Positions 23,188-27,629 of a DNA stretch of 27,629 bases are shown one piece after another. Positions within the stretch are counted from its first letter, which is position 1, and the number at the start of each line of letters is the position of its first letter. Source of the DNA: Xanthoparmelia taractica (lineage: Eukaryota > Ascomycota > Lecanoromycetes > Lecanorales > Parmeliaceae); contig JANQBS010000405.1 of assembly GCA_033085395.1 (NCBI GenBank), positions 1 through 27,629 on the forward strand. Direction: 5' to 3'. A model generated the notes under the pieces. The model was not told the origin of the DNA, did not search any database, and saw only the letters and a program-made list of their open reading frames with translations. The position numbers and the translations under genes were made by a program.

Positions 23188-23459
23188 CGGGTCGGAAAGG
23201 TGTGGTATCTGTTGAACATAGTCGTTTTCAACTTTTTTTCAACTTTTTTTTAAAAAATTGTATCTTTTTAATCTATTTATAGAATTTTATAATTATATTA
23301 GCGTTCGCTTAAGCTTTTTATATATTTTTAGAATATAAAAAATATTACGTAATATATTTATTAAAAACCCAATGGAAGTATGGGATATCTTATACCTTTC
23401 GGTATGGTATTCGAAAAACTAGTCCCATATCATCAAATATACCACACCTTTCCGACCCG
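23188..23459 (+). mobile_element. MITE copy 1 (272 bp, TA target duplication)
   Basis: The element starts CGGGTCGGAAAGGTGTGGTA and ends with the inverse, giving 21 bp perfect terminal inverted repeats. It is flanked by TA on both sides (23186-23187 and 23460-23461). The size, the lack of a gene and the TA duplication fit a Tc1/mariner-derived miniature element. The interior is AT-rich; the ends keep CpA and TpG. Confidence 0.92.
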
Positions 23460-23502
23460 TAACTGCAAGACTTACACACTCAACTAACTATACTCCCTTT
23501 GC

Positions 23503-23778
23503 TGTTATAGTATAATAGCAACGCCCAAATAGCTATTATTAGCTATTTCAGGAGATTCTTTATCATTACTTAATTAGTACTTATTGTATTCGTTGAAATA
23601 ACTCTTCTTCGCGGAGAACTATATTTTATCTAATGAGATCCGTATATAAAATCATCGGAATTCTTATTCGGACGATTGAAATCTCACTAAGTTCGTTAAA
23701 AACTTATTAAACTTATCTCCCTCACACTTACTGTTATCACTATTATCGCTATAGCTCACTTATTATTGCTATATTACT
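23503..23778 (+). promoter_or_regulatory. candidate 5' LTR/leader of the plus-strand gypsy element
   Basis: The segment begins TGTTATAGTATAATAGCA and ends near TGCTATATTACTAT, which are imperfect inverse words as at LTR ends. It includes a TATAAAATC box at 23647 and lies directly before the gag-like frame opening at 23779. The partner LTR would lie beyond the window, so this stays tentative. Confidence 0.3.
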
Positions 23779-24056
23779 ATGATTTTAAGAAATATTATAT
23801 TATTTAATTATATAATAAAAGAGAACTTTAATTCTTATAATATATATCTTTATATTAATAAAAAATCTTTTTTATTAATATAATACTATCTCTTTATTAT
23901 TAAGAAGACTATTATTATTTTAACTTCGTTAGCTCTAAATTTTATCTCTTAGAATATTATTATTTTAATCTTTCAAATAAACGAATTTCTACACTTCGAT
24001 CACGCTTTTATTAGTCTCGTTATCGACGATATTAAGTAGTTTATTATTGATATCTA

Positions 24057-24327
24057 CGGGTCGGAAAGGTGTGGTATATTTAATGGTATGGGACTAGTTT
24101 TTCGAATACTATACCGAAAGATATAGGATATCCCATACTTCCATTGGGTTTTTAATAAATATATTACGTAATATTTTTTATATTCTAAAAATATATAAAA
24201 AGCTTAAGCGAACGCTTATATAATTATAAAACTCTATAAATAGATTAAAAAGATACAATTTTTTAAAAAAAGTTGAAAAAAAGTTGAAAACGACTATGTT
24301 CAACAGATACCACACCTTTCCGACCCG
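24057..24327 (-). mobile_element. MITE copy 2 (271 bp, inverted orientation)
   Basis: Same element as copy 1, in the opposite orientation, with the same 21 bp terminal inverted repeats. It is flanked by TA at 24055-24056 and 24328-24329. It lies inside the gag-like frame of the gypsy element. Taking out the element plus one TA rejoins one reading frame (FIIDI to NDIVRVNFRS), which supports a clean insertion. Confidence 0.92.
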
Positions 24328-25586
24328 TATAATGATATCGTTAGAGTTAATTTTAGGTCTTTAGAGATCGCAAAAAAAGTAATTTTATTAGCTCGTGATG
24401 TCCGTGTAAAAGGTCGTTTTATATCTATTGAGATATTAAATTAATCTATTAGCTAAGTATTTAATCGATCGATTTTTAAGATTATTCTAATTAAATTTAA
24501 GATTAGTATTTAATTATTAAGAAGACTAAGAGAATCTTCTATTAATTATATATCTCGTTCTTCGTCTTTAAGAAGTTCTATTATTAATAATTCTTCTATT
24601 CAATATTCTTTCGTTATTAACTCTAATTCTAGTAATTTAATTATTACGAATTTCATTAATTTTAATTCGAATTCTATATCGAATTCTACTTTAAATTTAA
24701 ATATAAATTCTACTTTTAGAGATACTATAAATAACTTTAATATAACTAAAAATAATGATATTAATTAATAAATTACTAACTTTTCATAGTAATAATAAAC
24801 TACTTTATAAGGTCTTTTACGTAGCGTATTTAAATCGCCTAATAAGTAAGAATCGCTAGAATAAAATAATATTAATATTATAGTAGAAACTATATAAGTT
24901 AGTAGATAAAATATTAATAATATAAGATTTTTTAATTCGATATATAAGAATAAGTCGATAACTTTCGATACTTCTCTAATAAAGCATATATTAAAAGAGA
25001 CTCCTTTTTAAGATATATATTTATTTTTAAAATATATTCGTAACGTAGCTAACATTAAGAATAATAAGCTCGTTCGTATAAATCTCTAGAATTATTTTAA
25101 AAGATCTATTCTAAAGTAGTAATTAAGCGAACTTTCTAATAATAATAAGCGTCTTATAAAGCTCGAAAATAAATTAAATAAGTAAGAGAGAATATTAGTC
25201 GAATAATTTAAAATATTTATTAATATAACGACTAATTCGTTATTAAAGAAGAGATATATTTTAAGAGATATTATTAATAAGAGAAAGTCTTAAGAGTACG
25301 TATAAAAAAATTTATATATTTCGAAAGATATTAATTTAATTAACGTTAAAAATTAGTTTAATGTAATTTATAATAATTTAAATATTAAGCTAAGACGTAA
25401 CTAAAGAAGATTAAAAAATCGAATTATCTTATATTATTTTCTTAAAAAGATAAATAATCTTAAGTATAATTAATAAATCTACGTAAGTAGATATAATTCG
25501 AGAATATATAAGTTCTCTTCTTCTTTAAGAAATATTTTTTCTTCTTAAAATTATTCTTCTTAAAATTGAAGTAATAGTAATAAATA

Positions 25587-25858
25587 CGGGTCGGAAAGGT
25601 GTGGTATCTGTTGAATATAGTCGTTTTTAACTTTTTTTTAACTTTTTTTAAAAAATTATATCTTTTTAATCTATTTATAGAATTTTATAATTATATAAGT
25701 GTTCGCTTAAGCGTTTTACGTATTTTTAGGATATAAAAAAATATCACGTAATATATTTATTAAAAACCCAATGGGAGTATGGGATATCCTATATCTTTCG
25801 GTATAGTATTCGAAAAACTGGTCCCATACCATCAAATATACCACACCTTTCCGACCCG
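25587..25858 (+). mobile_element. MITE copy 3 (272 bp)
   Basis: Same orientation as copy 1, with identical 21 bp terminal inverted repeats and TA duplications at 25585-25586 and 25859-25860. It differs from copy 1 by several C-to-T changes at CpA (for example GAACATAG to GAATATAG and TTTCAAC to TTTTAAC), so it is slightly more RIP-affected. It sits between the capsid-like and finger-retropepsin parts of the gypsy element. Confidence 0.92.
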
Positions 25859-27629
25859 TAGTAATAAAGATATTTTTAATTAGTATTAATCTCGTTTATA
25901 ATAGCAATTTTCTTAATAATTTTAATCTTAATAAAGTATAGATCTTAATAATTAATATTAGCGATCTTACTTTTAATAGTCTTTTCGCTAAATTAATAAC
26001 TAATATAAAAATTAAAACGCTTAATTAACTTAGTTATTTCCTCGTTAATTTAATAATTAAAATACTTATTTAAATCCGTAGCAAAACACTTAGCAAATAT
26101 CTTATTAGCCTTTATAAATCGTCGCTTTAAACGTATTAAATTCGATCTTAAATTAATCTTTATTTAATAATTAACAATAGTAGTTTTCTTTAAGATTAAC
26201 TTAAGATTTTTACTAAAATTAAAGTAATTAAAGATCTTAATTTAATGCTATAAATCGTTTAAAAGTAATTATTTATTAGATCTTTATTATTAATAAAGAT
26301 ATTAAATTAAAATATAATAAATAAGCTTAAAGTTCGAATTATAAAAAAGAAAATATTAATATCGAATACTCTTATTTTATAGACGAAGATTGATATAAGA
26401 ATAAGATATATTATATGAATTCTAGGTATAATCCTAAGCTTCTTATATAATTAAATAATAATTAATTTATTAACTTTAAAAAAATCGAAATCTATTATCG
26501 AAATTATTAGAAATTCTTCTTATTTAAGATTAAATTATATAAGTATTTACGTGTTAACTATTCTAAGAAGCACGTTTATATTAACGAAGTAGTGCTTATA
26601 AAGTCTTCTAACTTCGCTAATAAGTAATTAAAAATTATTAAATTCATCGCTTTTAATTGAAATTTAAGAAATAATTTTAATTTTTAAAGTTAGATTTACG
26701 TTGTAATTAAAGTTAAATTCGATTCTATTAATTAAGAGAATAAAGTTTATATTAATATTAAATATAATAAAAATTTAATAAATAAATTATAATATTCTTA
26801 ATAATATTCGAATATAGTTATTTTTAAAATAGTAACATCTTTACGAGTACGTGGAATTGATGTTTCTAAGCACGAGACTTCGAAGTATATTACGTAAGAT
26901 ATCTATCTTTCTAAAATTAATAATTAAGATCGAAAAGTACTTATGTATCTACGTAGGGAATTATATAATATCGATAATTTACGTGTTAAAATATTTATTA
27001 AAAATAATATTATTAAGTTTAAAGAAATTATTATTAATATAGTTAATAAGAAAGTAAGAATTAATAATTATAGCACTACGATTAATATTATTATTTAATC
27101 TCGAGATAAGTTTATTCGAAGAAAGATCTATATTAAATTATTTATTTTCGTGCCTTCCTATAGCGAGATAATTCTATTAATTAAGAAAATTAATCCATCT
27201 AATAATCGTGATTTCTTATTTAAGCTAATAATATATATAAATTTAATAATATTCGCTTATTTAATTAATTATATAATAATTAAAATTCTAATTCGAAATA
27301 AGTTTAATATATTTATTTAAATTTTAAAGAAATTGAGACTTAAAAATATTCCCGAAATAAATTACGAAAATTACTTTTAAATTAATATTGAATTTAAATT
27401 CGCTTTAACGAAAATAATTATAAATTTAAATATAAACTTAAGCTTAAATTAATTAACTTCTTTACTAGCTAAAGAAAATAAGCTATTAAATTTTCGAGAA
27501 TATATAAACTAAAACTATACTAATCGATCTAGTTAACGAATTTCTATAAATTTAATAAGATATTAACTTTATTAAAATATTAGAAGAGAAATAAATAAAG
27601 CTTTTATTAAGAGATAATTAATAAATTAA

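Larger units (their letters stand above)
23779..27629 (+). mobile_element. RIP-degraded gypsy-type element, gag to retropepsin (partial)
   Basis: With stops ignored, the plus strand reads as a fungal gag-pol. A Ser/Asn-rich N-terminal region lies at about 24480-24770. A capsid-like block follows at about 25000-25440 (LSELSNNNKRLIKLENKL, LLKKRYILRDIINKR, NVIYNNLNIKLRRN). After MITE copy 3 comes a low-complexity linker. At about 26490-26575 is a C-x2-C...H-x-H-L-R-x2-C-type finger whose Cys and His codons have become Tyr, then a retropepsin whose D-T-G reads N-I-K at 26754-26762. VRGIDVSKHETSKYIT and RREL-IDNLRVKI-like blocks follow at about 26850-27000, and the match continues to the right edge. 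Reverse transcriptase would lie outside the window. Two MITE copies (24057 and 25587) interrupt it. Confidence 0.82.

Noticed and set aside
26851..27042. Plus-strand open frame of 63 codons, very hydrophobic
   Set aside because: It is an out-of-frame shadow of the RIPed retropepsin region; AT-rich DNA gives Ile/Leu-rich false membrane proteins.
1..27629. tRNA, rRNA or CRISPR array
   Set aside because: No T-loop plus acceptor-stem pairing was found by eye, no rRNA-like segment, and the only regular repeat (the 161 bp units) has no repeat-spacer pattern.

Overview
The window is nuclear DNA of a filamentous ascomycete (Pezizomycotina; a Dothideomycete-like genome is my inference). The evidence is split genes with many 45-160 nt introns, fungal-specific protein families, and two extremely AT-rich arms showing repeat-induced point mutation (RIP). 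In the arms CpA/TpG and CpC/GpG are nearly absent while CpG survives, and old reading frames are broken mainly by TAA and TAG.

Layout. (1) About 1-6190: RIP-destroyed DNA whose + strand still reads as an almost full-length Helitron Rep/helicase. It is interrupted inside the Rep domain by an insert of about 580 bp carrying three tandem copies of a ~161 bp unit. (2) About 6200-18900: a gene island of normal composition. Three genes lie on the minus strand: a zinc alcohol dehydrogenase (9 exons, 360 aa), a conserved serine-rich fungal protein (2 exons, 233 aa) and a PXR1/PinX1-type G-patch protein (2 exons, 363 aa). Two lie on the plus strand: an unrecognised helical protein (about 146 aa) divergent from PXR1, and an 11-exon synaptojanin-like phosphoinositide phosphatase (1205 aa, SAC1 plus 5-phosphatase domains) with one GC-AG intron. 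(3) About 18900-27629: a second RIP arm. It holds a decayed, unidentified reading frame with a membrane segment, the integrase-chromodomain end of a minus-strand Ty3/gypsy chromovirus, and the gag-to-retropepsin part of a plus-strand gypsy-type element running off the window. It also holds three copies of a 271-272 bp MITE with 21 bp terminal inverted repeats and TA target duplications.

The island genes are housekeeping functions (redox metabolism, rRNA/telomerase biology, phosphoinositide turnover at membranes) and do not form a biosynthetic cluster. They look like a gene-rich block between silenced transposon blocks. I joined the exons by hand from splice sites and family conservation, and every joined frame closes exactly. 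I saw no tRNA, rRNA or CRISPR array. The least explained parts are the decayed reading frame at 18.9-20.4 kb, the tandem-repeat insert in the Helitron, and the MITEs whose ends escaped the mutation seen all around them.
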